This document shows positions 53,108 through 63,034 of a DNA stretch of 64,000 bases, piece by piece. Within the stretch, counting starts at the first letter, position 1. Each line of letters begins with the position of its first letter. Source of the stretch: Darksidea phi. Taxonomy: Eukaryota > Ascomycota > Dothideomycetes > Pleosporales > Lentitheciaceae. Both the position numbers and the translations under genes were made by a program. The DNA is taken from contig JASJFT010000029.1 of assembly GCA_030770425.1 (NCBI GenBank), positions 248,001 to 312,000 on the forward strand, in the 5' to 3' direction. Under the pieces are notes generated by a model. It was given only the letters and a program-made list of their open reading frames with translations, made no database searches and was not told the DNA's origin.

Positions 53108-54598
53108 TCATTTGACTGCGGTATTATCTGATGGCTCAACAATAACATCCGGCGCAACACTAAGACTACTGCTCCTCCTCACCACCTGTCTGCCACCCTG
53201 CTCTACGAAGGGATTCTTGAAAATAATCTTGATCCCATCCCTTACTACCTCAATGAACCTGCCCGACTGATGTAGCGCCGTAGTGTCGTGCACTTTCTCT
53301 GTCTCTTCTCTGGTATGTGACAAATGAGACGATGATATTGGCGTAGTGAGAGACGATGTAGGCTTGGATTTCGAGATCAAGCTCTGGAGGGAGATAGGAA
53401 GGGATGGTATTGAGCGGGCAGGCGAGATGTCCTTGAACGTATCATCGACCGAGACGCGGCGAGGGGCTGGATATTCGTAGCAGTTTATGGAGGGAGTGCT
53501 TGGTGTAATTACGTAGCCATACGGCAGGCATATGGCGTCTCTACGTTCCATCAAAAGCGGACTGGTCGGACTGATCGGTCGGAGAGGGATCGGCGAAAGC
53601 GGTGTCTCATGCGATGAGCCCGTTCGCTCGCGCCGCATTACCATCGGCGACGTGGGCTTCGAAACCACTGAATTCGCTCTGCGTTTGTAACTGAAGTAGT
53701 CGTCTCCACTGCTCACCACATCTTCAACGCCGTCGAATAGTTTGGCCATAGGATTGCGGCTGCGGACGAGGATAGATTTTCGGCTCTCCTTTTTCTTCAG
53801 GTCCTGCCTGGGGGATGCGACGGTCAGGAAGGTCTTGCGCTTCTTATCATCGCTTTCCCTTTTCCGCATAGGGCTGGGGCTGTTCCCGGCGCGGGGTTGT
53901 ACGGTCCGCGGGCTCATCGTGCTGTTTCGTGAGACCCTTTGAGTCTCCTCATGCCCCACGGTGGCCGGCGGGCTACTGGGCCGCGCATAAAACCCAAGTT
54001 CGGCTTCTACCCAAGGGGCCACTTCCGTAATATCTGAAATGCGATTGATGCTTGCATTTGACATTTGATTTTGCAATGTCAGAGGGTGTGATGGTGAGTC
54101 GCTGTGCGATGACTCAGATTTGCTGTACTGGGTCGTGGGCCTTATGGTGGTTTGCGTCGGGACCCCGAGCATACTCTTAGGTAGAGCACGGAGTATCTCT
54201 TCATCTTCGACTTGGGGGTGTGGTAGGCCTACAGTCCCTGCTTGGCGCGAGGGCGGTCTTGACGGTGGCTCAGCGAACGGTGTAATCGGGTCCTTGAACG
54301 TTGTAGTGCGTGAGGCACTTGCGGATCCCTTGGATTGAGTCATCGGTAAAGAGACCGGAGGCGGCAGAGGTGAAATCGGTGGCGCGACCTTCGAGGGAAG
54401 AGGTCGTGCTTCTAGTTTGCCGAAGCCCGCATGTCCTCCATCACGTTGCATTTCACGGTAGACCTTTCGGAGACGTTTGTACTCCGTATATTGATCGACC
54501 TGGAACGTTGTTGGGATTTTGACGACTTCCTCCATTGGCACAGGATCTCTTCTCTCGAGTTGGACGTCTGAGCACCGTAGAACGTTAGCAAAGCTCAC
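53108..54598 (-). CDS. Large disordered Ser/Pro-rich protein
   Basis: A 496-residue single-exon frame. A short ordered N-terminus (VVKIPTTFQVDQYTEYKRLR, predicted helical) is followed by about 350 residues rich in Ser, Pro, Arg and Lys with many SP/TP sites (PLSPIPLRPISPTSP, NSPSPMRKRESDDKKRK), typical of phosphorylated scaffold or signalling proteins. The C-terminus regains order (GRFIEVVRDGIKIIFKNPF). No catalytic domain is seen and no family is recognised. The long uninterrupted frame with consistent codon use supports a real gene. The SRA gene lies 42 bp upstream on the same strand, so the promoter must overlap its 3' end. Confidence 0.75.
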   Translation of the reverse strand: MSFANVLRCSDVQLERRDPVPMEEVVKIPTTFQVDQYTEYKRLRKVYREMQRDGGHAGFGKLEARPLPSKVAPPISPLPPPVSLPMTQSKGSASASRTTTFKDPITPFAEPPSRPPSRQAGTVGLPHPQVEDEEILRALPKSMLGVPTQTTIRPTTQYSKSESSHSDSPSHPLTLQNQMSNASINRISDITEVAPWVEAELGFYARPSSPPATVGHEETQRVSRNSTMSPRTVQPRAGNSPSPMRKRESDDKKRKTFLTVASPRQDLKKKESRKSILVRSRNPMAKLFDGVEDVVSSGDDYFSYKRRANSVVSKPTSPMVMRRERTGSSHETPLSPIPLRPISPTSPLLMERRDAICLPYGYVITPSTPSINCYEYPAPRRVSVDDTFKDISPARSIPSLPISLQSLISKSKPTSSLTTPISSSHLSHTREETEKVHDTTALHQSGRFIEVVRDGIKIIFKNPFVEQGGRQVVRRSSSLSVAPDVIVEPSDNTAVK

Positions 54599-54640
54599 TG
54601 GTAAGTGTGCGTGTACTGTTGCATCTCCCTAGATGCGCTG

Positions 54641-55713
54641 CTAATTCTCGAAATGTTGCGTGCACGGCATTCCGGCGGAACGGAGATACGAACCGTATAC
54701 AATATCCCCAGCTCGATACTCATCATTAGAAATCTTGGCAGTCTTCATTTGATGAACGGTCCAGCCTACCACATTGTACCTGCGCGTCTGTGAGCAGATG
54801 CAGCTCGAACCTGTGTTGCACTCACAATCCTTCGTATCTCACCCCAGCTTTGGGGCCCCAGATACTGTTAATGCTATGGCTCCGGAGAACCCTAATAGGA
54901 GTCCTGCTCTTCGCTGTAGCGGCAGTCAAACGAAACCTTCCTTTGTCTTCTCTGCCGCAGCGGTACTTGAAGGTGGTCTCTGACGGCGCCTCGATCTCGC
55001 CGGTGTCCTTGAGTAGCATTGCGTATGCGCCGTTCTTGTCGTAGCAGATACCGCCCTCCGTCGAGTCGATGTCTATGATCCCGGCATGACACGCAAATAA
55101 GGGATTAATCCACCACCCAGATCCGCCTATGTTAGCAAGACTGAATGACAATGGCGCTGAAAGACTCACTCGCCGGCACGAAAGCCCAGGCTACCGTGTC
55201 GATGTGACCTTTTCGGTGAGATTTTGTCCGGACATGTGGTTTGCCATCGCTTGATGAGGGCCTGGCAGGCAGTAGAGTTAGTGCCGTGCTATCATTCGGT
55301 AGACACAGCAAACTGACCTGCTTGGACGTCTGCTCGACGGAAGCGATGCCCTCCAGACACCCGCCTCTGCCGTACAAAAAGGGACGGAGATCTTCAAGTC
55401 GGCCGAACTTGGCAGTCCAAACACTGATGATCTTGTCGCAGTCGTCGCATAGGCGCCCCGGCCATCGAGTAGCTATGCCCGAGATGTCTAAGATGGCCTT
55501 GTGGATACCAGTGGCGCGTAGGTCCAGTGCAGTAATAGACGAAGATGTACACAGAGTTTGAAACATATCGTGCAGGAACAAGACGTCATCTGCCCGAAGG
55601 TGTTCTGGCCCTTCGCGAGCGATGACGGGGTCGAGCTCGTCTCGGATCCAATATGTGACCTGACGCAACCTTGAACGGGTGACATCGCCTGCGCGAGACG
55701 AGCCTGGGTACAT
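54641..55713 (-). CDS. SRA (YDG)-domain protein
   Basis: Minus-strand model: 55713-55318, 55261-55180, 55126-54826 and 54779-54641, about 305 residues. The SRA/YDG domain is clear in the last two exons: WWINPLFACHAGIIDIDSTE, GAYAMLLKDTGEIEAP, FKYRCGREDKGRFRLTAATA, then IRVLRSHSINSIWGPKAGVR and, across a 46-bp intron, YEGLYNVVGWTVHQMKTAK. SRA domains bind modified or hemimethylated DNA in plants and animals; in fungi they are little studied. The N-terminal 130 residues are helical, with CDDCDKI. The 56-bp intron at 55317-55262 (GTCAGT, CACTAAC, CCAG) gives QALIKRWQ and is preferred. Without it a donor at 55169 gives a 327-residue variant. The third-exon junction is the least certain point. Confidence 0.78.
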
Positions 55714-56187
55714 GGTCGCGTCAAAGCTATGTCGAGTGATTCTGTGCGAGCAGATATGTTGTTGAGGGTGCGGCTGTAAAGACGAGAAGGTGAGAAGCAA
55801 GCGTGATCACGCGGGGTGGTGAGGAGCACCTTCCGCACGAGTTAGGCAGTGTTGTTGTTTTGACAGAGGGCAGGACTTGCAGGATTATGTATCACAGGCC
55901 ATGCGCAGCTAGCTCTCGAGTAATTAAGTGAAGGCCGAGGTGACGGCGGTCGGGGGAGGTGTTGCATTCGGGGTAGGCAGCACAGAATGCTCCTACCTCC
56001 TGTTAATAAGCCAATGAAAGCGCATGCTGCCCACCGCTCCCACATCGCTTTCCACGCCTGAGGGAACAGCTACGGTGTGACGGTTCTCTTCAAGCGAAGC
56101 CGTCTGCATGAACTGCGAGTATAGGGCTACACCGGAAGCTGATGGTATACTCGTGCAGTTGTAAGGACTGTGAAAATTCGAAGCAAC
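55714..56187. other. Intergenic DNA
   Basis: About 470 bp upstream of the SRA gene and downstream of the methyltransferase gene, both on the minus strand. Short overlapping minus-strand frames here have no resemblance to known proteins. Confidence 0.4.
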
Positions 56188-57977
56188 CTACGAATCCTTT
56201 CCTTTTCTCCTTTTCTTCTTCAGCCGCTTAGACGTCACAGGCAATACTCCCTCCACAGCTTTGCTCGCAATGTCTCCATCTTCGTCGCTGAAACCACTCC
56301 ACCCCCCATCCTCTTCCACGGCACCGTCTCGACTTAAGAGGGCCGCTTCTTGCTCCAAGTCATCGAGTCGGACAAAGGCTGCTACGAAGAAACCCATTGT
56401 GCCTTCGTCAGTGCCCTTTTCACAGCGTATGCATGACTCGCGAATCGCTTCTGCATACTCGCTGCTGAGATTAGCATCCTCTCCAACCTTCTCGGCCTCC
56501 CAAATGCCTCGTCTATTCCATTTCTTTAGGCCCTCGACTTGATGCTTTCTTTCTAAAATGTGCCACCCTCTCTCCTTTGCAACTGGTGAAGCGAGTGCTC
56601 GTGCCGCGACGCCTTCGTTCTCTTCAAAGTGGATAGAACAAGTAGAATACGTAATTTTGCGCGCTCCTGGGAAGCGCATCGCATGTGTGAGGATCCGCAA
56701 TTGAAAAGTGGAGAGCGCAGTGAGCCGTCCGGAGGTCCCGTCCTCAATAGGCGTCTCCTCGGGGGTCGAGTCCTCTAAAGCCACGCTAAGAGTAGTGTTT
56801 TTGTCTAATGTATCGTTCTTTCCATGGTCTCGCTTCCTTTTCTTGCTCTTGGTACCGTTTGTTGATGATGCAGATCCCACTGCTGCCTCGGGCAAATGCA
56901 TCCGCATAGCATCATCCCGTCCCACGATCCCGCTACCAGAGCAACTGGGATCAAGCAGAATCGCGCGCACATTGGCAAACTCTTGCGAGTCAGGATCAGC
57001 TGCCAGAAAGTCGGCCCCTGCCTTGACCTTGACGAGCGCATTCGCGGATGCCAGCTTTACCATCTTTTGCAGTGTACCAGCTCGGGTTTTGTCCCTCTCG
57101 AAAGCAATAACCTTTGACTGTTTCCCAGCTGACATCCTCTCGGAAACAATGGCTGCTAAATGCGTGGTTTTATTCCCTGGGGCAGCGCATCCATCAATCA
57201 CATCTCCATCCTCCGGTGTCACATCTAACAAATACGCTGGGAAACATGACGCCTTGTCCTGGAGAATGATGTGGCCGCTCGTATAAGCTAAAGACTTGCT
57301 CAAATCTATCCTGGGCGGAAATGCGAGTAGATTCGGAATGTTGGGGTCTTCGAAGTATATCTTTGTAGAGCCTGCTGCAGCCATAACCGCATTTATGTCG
57401 TCTGCCCTTGTGTATCCCGCAAAGGTAGTAGACAGTAGCTGTTCTAAAGTCGATTTGAGTGTGTTGACGCGAACCCAGCGCGGGTGTCTACCGCCTCTCT
57501 GTGTGGCTTCCTGGCCCTCTTCCAGCTCTCCATCATTCACAGCCTGTCTGAACGCTTCCATCGTTGCGTATCCACGCCGGACGCGCTCCTTCGTGAACTC
57601 GGCACTTAGTCTAGCTTTATGTCTTTGTATAGCGAGCTTAAGGACATGGCCTGCCGGTGCAGCAACCCCGCCCTTCGAAACCACCAAATCGTGCGTGAGA
57701 AGTAAAGCGAGTATTGGAGTGAGCTGCACATCGCCGTCAGCCAGCCATCCAAGATCCCCCAGAAGCCCTTACTAACTTTCCGCTCGGCTCCAAGCACTCC
57801 ACACCTCTCAACCACACCCTTCAACACCACGCTCCATTTCGACGCCTCGCTGATTAGCGCAAACAGCTGCGCAGGTGCACTCTTCAAACCACTGTTGTTA
57901 TATATGCGCGACTTGAGAGAACCGCCAGCGCTGGACGTGTTGGCGAGGACCGAGGCGGCCTCATAGTAGAGCGACAT
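56188..57977 (-). CDS. rcm1: 25S rRNA cytosine-C5 methyltransferase, Rcm1/NSUN5 type
   Basis: Exons 57977-57777 and 57723-56188 (53-bp intron, GTTAGT...GCAG) give 578 residues of a NOL1/NOP2/Sun-family SAM-dependent RNA (cytosine-5) methyltransferase. Motifs are the SAM site DGCAAPGNKTTHLA, IAFERD, the catalytic LLDPSCSGSG and the second catalytic Cys in ITYSTCSIHFEENEGV. The N-terminus (SLYYEAASVL) and the RWVRVNTLKSTLEQLL stretch match the Rcm1/NSUN5 branch, which methylates a single cytosine of the large-subunit rRNA in the nucleolus. A Lys-rich insert (KSKKRKRDHGKND) before motif TCSIH and a basic C-terminus (SKRLKKKRRKGK) fit a nucleolar location. Nop2 or other family members are less likely because of overall length. 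Confidence 0.9.
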
Positions 57978-58329
57978 TGGTGGTTGATGGCGTTCGGGAT
58001 ATTTTTTTTGGTGGTGAGGTGGTCAAAGCTTTAAGCTTGAGCTTGGGCAGCCCCACTCCGACCTATGGTAGAGACGAGATAGCAGGACGAGCGCGGACGT
58101 CGGTGCTAATGGAGGGATCTCAAGCTTATGTACGCATGTTCATGCAGTGTGATTCGATGTTGGAACTCCTATTCTCCGAATGGTTACTAAAATCTATACG
58201 CCATTTCGTACATCTCTCCTCATCGCTCGAACCAAAACCACGGCATATGCCAAACCAGCAAGAGAACCTAGGGTATATCAACTACCAACCTCCAGCTTCT
58301 AATTCGAACCACCCATCCACTCCTCACCA
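57978..58329. other. Intergenic DNA
   Basis: About 350 bp upstream of the methyltransferase gene and downstream of the GTPase gene, both on the minus strand. A plus-strand frame through it (57977-58729) is antisense noise over the GTPase gene. Confidence 0.35.
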
Positions 58330-59077
58330 CTACCGCATAACCGGTGGCCTACTCTCCTTATTCCACCTAACTCTGCTACACAACCATTCCACAGCTTCCT
58401 GCACTCCCGTCCCCGTCAATGCACTACACGGTAGTACCCTACTATCCCTCACACTGTCGCCCTTCTCCCCCTCAAAAACTTTTCTGACGAAACCCTCCTT
58501 GATCCTTACAACTTCCACACAGTCCTCTCTATCCTGCTTATTCGCTAGTATCAGTATCGGAACCCCACTCGCATCTTCATTTTGTAGCACACTCTCTAGC
58601 ACTAGCCTACACTCCTCTAACCGTCCATCATCATCGTTGGTGGGGTTCGTAGAGGAGAGGTCCGCGAGGGTTGCGTTACCAACGTCTGACGAGTCGATGA
58701 CGAAGACAATGGCGTGGCAGGAGGAGTAGTAAGATTGCCATAGCCCGCGCAGGCTATGTTGGCCGCCAACGTCCCATATCTTTAGGTAGATGGGCGGATT
58801 GGGAGGTGGGAGGGTGACGGTTGCGACGTTCTGGCCGACGGTTGGGACGGTTTTTAAGTTCGGGTTTAGGGAGCTGTAGGAGGCTTTTATCTGTTCAAGG
58901 AGGGTTGTTTTTCCAGCGTTGTCGAGGCCTAGTAGCAGAATAGAGTACTCTGGCGATGGGTAAGCTTGCGCCTGGTGCTGAAAGGCGTCTGGTTTCGTGG
59001 ACCGTAGGAGGAACAAGGTGGTGCGTACCTTCTTTACTGGTTGCATGCAGGTATATTGACTTGAAGAGGTGGTACAT
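58330..59077 (-). CDS. arl3: ARF-like GTPase, Arl3/ARFRP1 type
   Basis: Exons 59077-59029 and 58988-58330 (40-bp intron ending AAACCAG) give 235 residues. The start MYHLFKSIYLH resembles the ARFRP1/yeast Arl3 N-terminal helix, which lacks the myristoylated Gly2 of true ARFs and is N-acetylated instead. G motifs are complete: GLDNAGKT (G1), the switch-I region TVPTVGQNV (G2), WDVGGQ (G3), NKQD (G4) and CSAL (G5). This GTPase acts at the trans-Golgi, recruiting Arl1 and golgins. The protein is about 30 residues longer than usual, from inserts near QHQAQAYPSP and after SSTNPTND. The acceptor was chosen because the alternative CAG nearby breaks the frame. Confidence 0.88.
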
Positions 59078-59489
59078 TGTCTGATGGAGCTGGCTGCGGG
59101 TCTTCACATGGTCGTGGTTCGCTGACGATGCCTGGGAACCGGAGATAAACAGTGGGGTTTAGCGGGTGGTCCGAGCTTCAGAGACAACTTGATTCCCTAA
59201 CGGTCAACCTTTCCTTCCCCACTCCCGCTGTCTTACCGGAGCTCGTCAGTAAGGTTTACCTTCCTATTCCCCCGAATGATGCGTCGAAGTCTTCATATGT
59301 TGTTATATTGTGACATACAAGCCGTTCGGGGATTAGTCCATGCGTGATGTTGGGGCAGTCACCAATCAAGCGTCTGAACACGGGAAGGGGGTTGTGGTAC
59401 CATGGCAACCCATAGATAAGGCGAGGTCACAATCTCCCTCTTCTTAGAAACAATTTCTCTTTCAATATCTTCTCATATCCAGGACGGAT
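59078..59489. other. Intergenic DNA
   Basis: About 410 bp between the GTPase start (minus) and the NACHT-ankyrin relic (plus). It must hold the GTPase promoter; nothing else is recognised. Confidence 0.35.
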
Positions 59490-61860
59490 TCGGACAATGC
59501 GAACAATCCCCGAACAAACCTTGGAGTCGGTGTTGCAGCTAGCATACTACAGCCGATCGAATGTAGTGTAACTGTGGTCAAGCGACTATCAGACTATCAA
59601 AACACCCCATGCGCTCTCAAGAAAGTCATCGTTGAGGTGCCACTACTCAAACATACGCTCCAGAAGCTACACGATGGGTGTCAAAACAGTAACATGAGCC
59701 CCGATTCACAAGCAACCATTTCCCCCATATTGAAAGTCTGTGACCAAGAAATCGAGTGGGTCATCCTGGAGGGTATTATCCCCTAATCCTGAAGATTCGA
59801 AAACAACAACGCAAATCTGCGCTCGGAAGAGTCTGCATTATGACGCGAAGGTGGTCAAGACGATTCGCTAAGCTCGGAAGTACATACGAAGTTTTGTATT
59901 TACATCACTATTCTTAGAATGCTTCAAAGGTACATACGCCCCGTAATTTGAATAATTTCAGTTAAGAAAACTCAGATACCAGACTTGTGATAACCCGAGA
60001 GAGGATCAGAAACTTTCACGCACCTGACCTTCACCTTTTCCTTACAAGGCTCTAAAGCGTCGTCATCCTAGTGGAGGGTGATGGTTTCTCGACAATAACC
60101 GCTATGCTTCGTGGAAGTCAGAGCCAAAGTCGATCTTATGGTTATTCGGAACCCCAGGGTGCGAGAAATTGGCCCTGAGCTCTAGCATCATCAATCAAAT
60201 CCAGAAACAAATCACTCGAAGTCTAGACCAGACGTTGGCATAATTTTATTTCGCGTTCAATGGTGCCAAGATGCAAGATCCCGAAGCCATGGTCATGTCC
60301 CTCATTGATCAGCTCTCGTGCTACGGCTTACAAGTCCCGGTCGAAGTCAGCAGATGGTTTGAATCGTGCGAAAATGGCTAACCACAAACTTTTATCCCCC
60401 TGACGTCTCGATGAATGCTCGGATAGGAAGGCGCTCCTGGAAATCCTCCCATATATGCGACATTGATGAGTTTGCCAACTTGCACCTACTGGCTACTTCT
60501 CGAATAGAAAAAGACATTGAAACTGCTTTGATGTCTGTCATTTCTCCGGACTCATCATGTGTCTAATAAGCGATCTCGTGGAGCATGGCATCGAAACCTT
60601 CGTTCGCGACAGTCTATCGCAGTCGTACAAATGGCGCCACGATGCCTGGATACGCGAGGAAGTCCAAAGAACTATATGCAAACAGTCGCAGGGAATTTAG
60701 GTACGTTTGCGGAGTAATAGCTTCCAAAATATAATCCCTTGCGGTAGGTTCTGCTGGGCTGCTTGTCAAGTTGAAGTACTCGAGAAAAGTCTCGGCAAAG
60801 CACATTTACGACGGTTACTGGAAACATTTCCGAGGACACGCGACGAAACCTATGAGCGGATGTTATCGCTGTTTGAGAAAGATTGTAAGCAACATGCAGT
60901 AAGATTACTGCAGGCTCTAGCATTTTCCTTCCGACCTCCAGAGCTCAAGAGCTCGCCAAGATCGTAGCAATTGACCGCCATCGCCAGACTACATATGATG
61001 AGGATGAGAAGCTTTAAGATCCGCTCGATGCAACGAACACCCTCCACAGTCTCGTCACTGTTCTCTCTCTCGGAAATGAGGCTATTCGGCTCGCGAAGTT
61101 AGACTTTGAAGGGGAATTCCCTAAGCACCGGATGGAGTTGAACCCAATAAACCATGTTATATTGTCTCACTTCTCGATCAAGGAGTACCTATCGTCCGAC
61201 CGCATACGCGACAGTCGTGTGTCTGCGTATTGGCTCATTGATCAGCCATCCCACCATGGTCTCAGTGAAAGCCCGCCTTTCTTAGTTGCTGCAGTGGCCT
61301 GGCCCTGATGTATGTCTACTGAAAATACAACAAAATTTTAACTTCGCTCAATACGCCGCCAACTTCTAGGTCCAGTACGTCAACGCATCAGAGCCAAACA
61401 GTGATCGAACAATCCTCCTAGTGGTTAAATTTGTTGCAAATCAAAGTACATGCCTCCGACTCCGGTGATCCACCACCGAGCCCAGTACATCTGGCTTGTT
61501 TTGCAAGCTTGATCATCGATAAGCGAGGAAATCCATACACAACATCCTTACGCAATGGTGGCTAAAATTAATCATCTTACGAATGGACGTCCTCCAGTTC
61601 CTCTGACGGAGAGGAAAGCTACATCGTTGCTATCGAGATTATTGAAACTCTAGAGTGCATCATATTTAAAGGAGCGGATGTTAACGCAACCGACAACTTT
61701 GGAAACACGCCACTCCATTATACAGCCCTACTACTTCATGAAAGCGATGCAGATCTCCTATTAAAGCATGGCGCCAACCTAACATATCCAACTATAACGG
61801 TCGGACCCCACTAGACATCATCTCGCAAGATTCGCTGGATATGAAGGAGTACCTTGAAGG
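59490..61860 (+). pseudogene. Wrecked STAND (NACHT-ankyrin, NLR-like) gene
   Basis: Pieces of a fungal NLR-like protein appear in order on the plus strand in changing frames. The N-terminal domain comes first (VAASILQPIECSVTVVKRLS, LKKVIVEVPLLKHTLQKLHD), then NACHT remnants (WGTPGCEKLALSSSIINQI, FYFAFNGAKMQDPEAMVMSL, HLLATSRIEKDIETAL). The post-NACHT region follows (FCWAACQVEVLEKSLGKAHL, RDETYERMLSLFEKDCKQHA) and finally ankyrin-type repeats (GADVNATDNFGNTPLHYTAL, NYNGRTPLDIISQDS). Many stops and frame changes separate them. Intact relatives act in non-self recognition and programmed cell death in fungi. This copy cannot make a full protein. Boundaries are approximate. Confidence 0.75.
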
Positions 61861-62140
61861 CTTCGGTTGTGACACTGTACCTCGAGGAAGCGTTAGAGAA
61901 GAAACGAATTCTTTTATGAAAGTCCCAGTCATCAGATGTACAGTAATGAGCCTCCATGTTCACGTACATCAGGTAACGGGACAGAGAAGCGCATCGCATA
62001 CGATCAACCATGGCAAGTATGCAACTGCGTACAAGATCTCACACGCGATCCCACAGACTAATCTCACGCTCGCGCAGCAGGAACCAAACGTCTAGACTGC
62101 ACAACCTTCGCACAAAGAAGCCGGCCTCCAAGCACGTTGA

Positions 62141-62563
62141 GTGTGGCACTTCTCCAACGGCTCGTACATCGCGGATGCTATGACTCTAGCCCCGGTGCCG
62201 GTTTACCGCGAGACTTGCAAGCATGAGAGCTACTATGACTGCAACAGCACTATTTCACAAGCACACTTTCGACAGTACGTCGCGGTGTCTATCGAGGGAG
62301 TGCTGGATGAATCGAAAGAAGGTCAGTTTCAGGACTGCATTTGGCATCAGTGTAGGGAAAGAAGGCATTGGTATAATAGGCAAGATATGTGGATTGCGCC
62401 TGGTGAGCCGTGGCGGGCGACGCCCATTGTGACGGCGGAAGGAAATGATACGGGACCGACGAGGGTGCCATGGGCGAAGCCGGGGCCTTCATGTGATAGC
62501 GTGGCGATGAAGACTGCGGAGAATTGGGCGTCGGAGCTGACGGGAGTTGATGAAGAAGAATGA
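62141..62563 (+). CDS. Unknown protein, probably only its 3' exon seen
   Basis: An open frame of 140 codons ends at 62563. It starts without an ATG (GTG at 62141; first in-frame ATG at 62177, within DAMTLAPVP). The sequence is protein-like, with five Cys (CKHE, YDCNS, FQDCIWHQC, SCDS) and Trp-rich segments (RHWYNRQDMWIAPGEPWRA), suggesting an extracellular or disulfide-bonded protein. Upstream exons probably lie before 62141, but the preceding DNA is the decayed NLR region and no donor is evident, so the gene may be truncated. No family is recognised. Confidence 0.45.
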   Translation: MWHFSNGSYIADAMTLAPVPVYRETCKHESYYDCNSTISQAHFRQYVAVSIEGVLDESKEGQFQDCIWHQCRERRHWYNRQDMWIAPGEPWRATPIVTAEGNDTGPTRVPWAKPGPSCDSVAMKTAENWASELTGVDEEE

Positions 62564-63034
62564 GGCACGAAACCTGCACATCTGCGGATAATTTGAAAAC
62601 AGCCCCCCAAGGCATCTTTAGAGCTTGGTAAGAAGTGTTGTAACGCCTAGGTTAACTAGATGGAAGGATGCAAAAGATTGATTCCTTCTAATGCCGCTCT
62701 CTTGCATACTTACAATATTGATCTTGAGGCGTGGTGTTTGGTATTTGCACTCAAGGAATCTTCCGGCTGCGACACCTGCACTGATTCTCCGTTCACCAAC
62801 GGGGAATACCACATTTGTAGTAGTGGGAGAATATAATGATTGCACCTTCATAATCGTACGTGGATGCAATGAAGACCAACTAGAGAGGAATCAGATGGAG
62901 CTGGGAGAGTCAGTATGGCTTTCGGACCGTCGTTCTTCCACTAGCGGCTTGGCTGCAGCGAGCATCGTGAATGATCCTATGCTGCGAGGTCGTATAAACT
63001 CACACCCTCCTTCGGTAGAGGTCAATTGCCTACC
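62564..63034. other. Intergenic DNA upstream of mss51
   Basis: About 470 bp. A 115-codon plus-strand frame (62691-63038) overlaps the mss51 start in another frame and shows no family marks. Read as promoter and 5' UTR. Confidence 0.4.

Noticed and set aside
57977..58729. 250-codon plus-strand frame
   Set aside because: It is antisense to the Arl3-type GTPase gene, whose five G motifs prove the minus strand; the long frame is a by-product of its codon bias.
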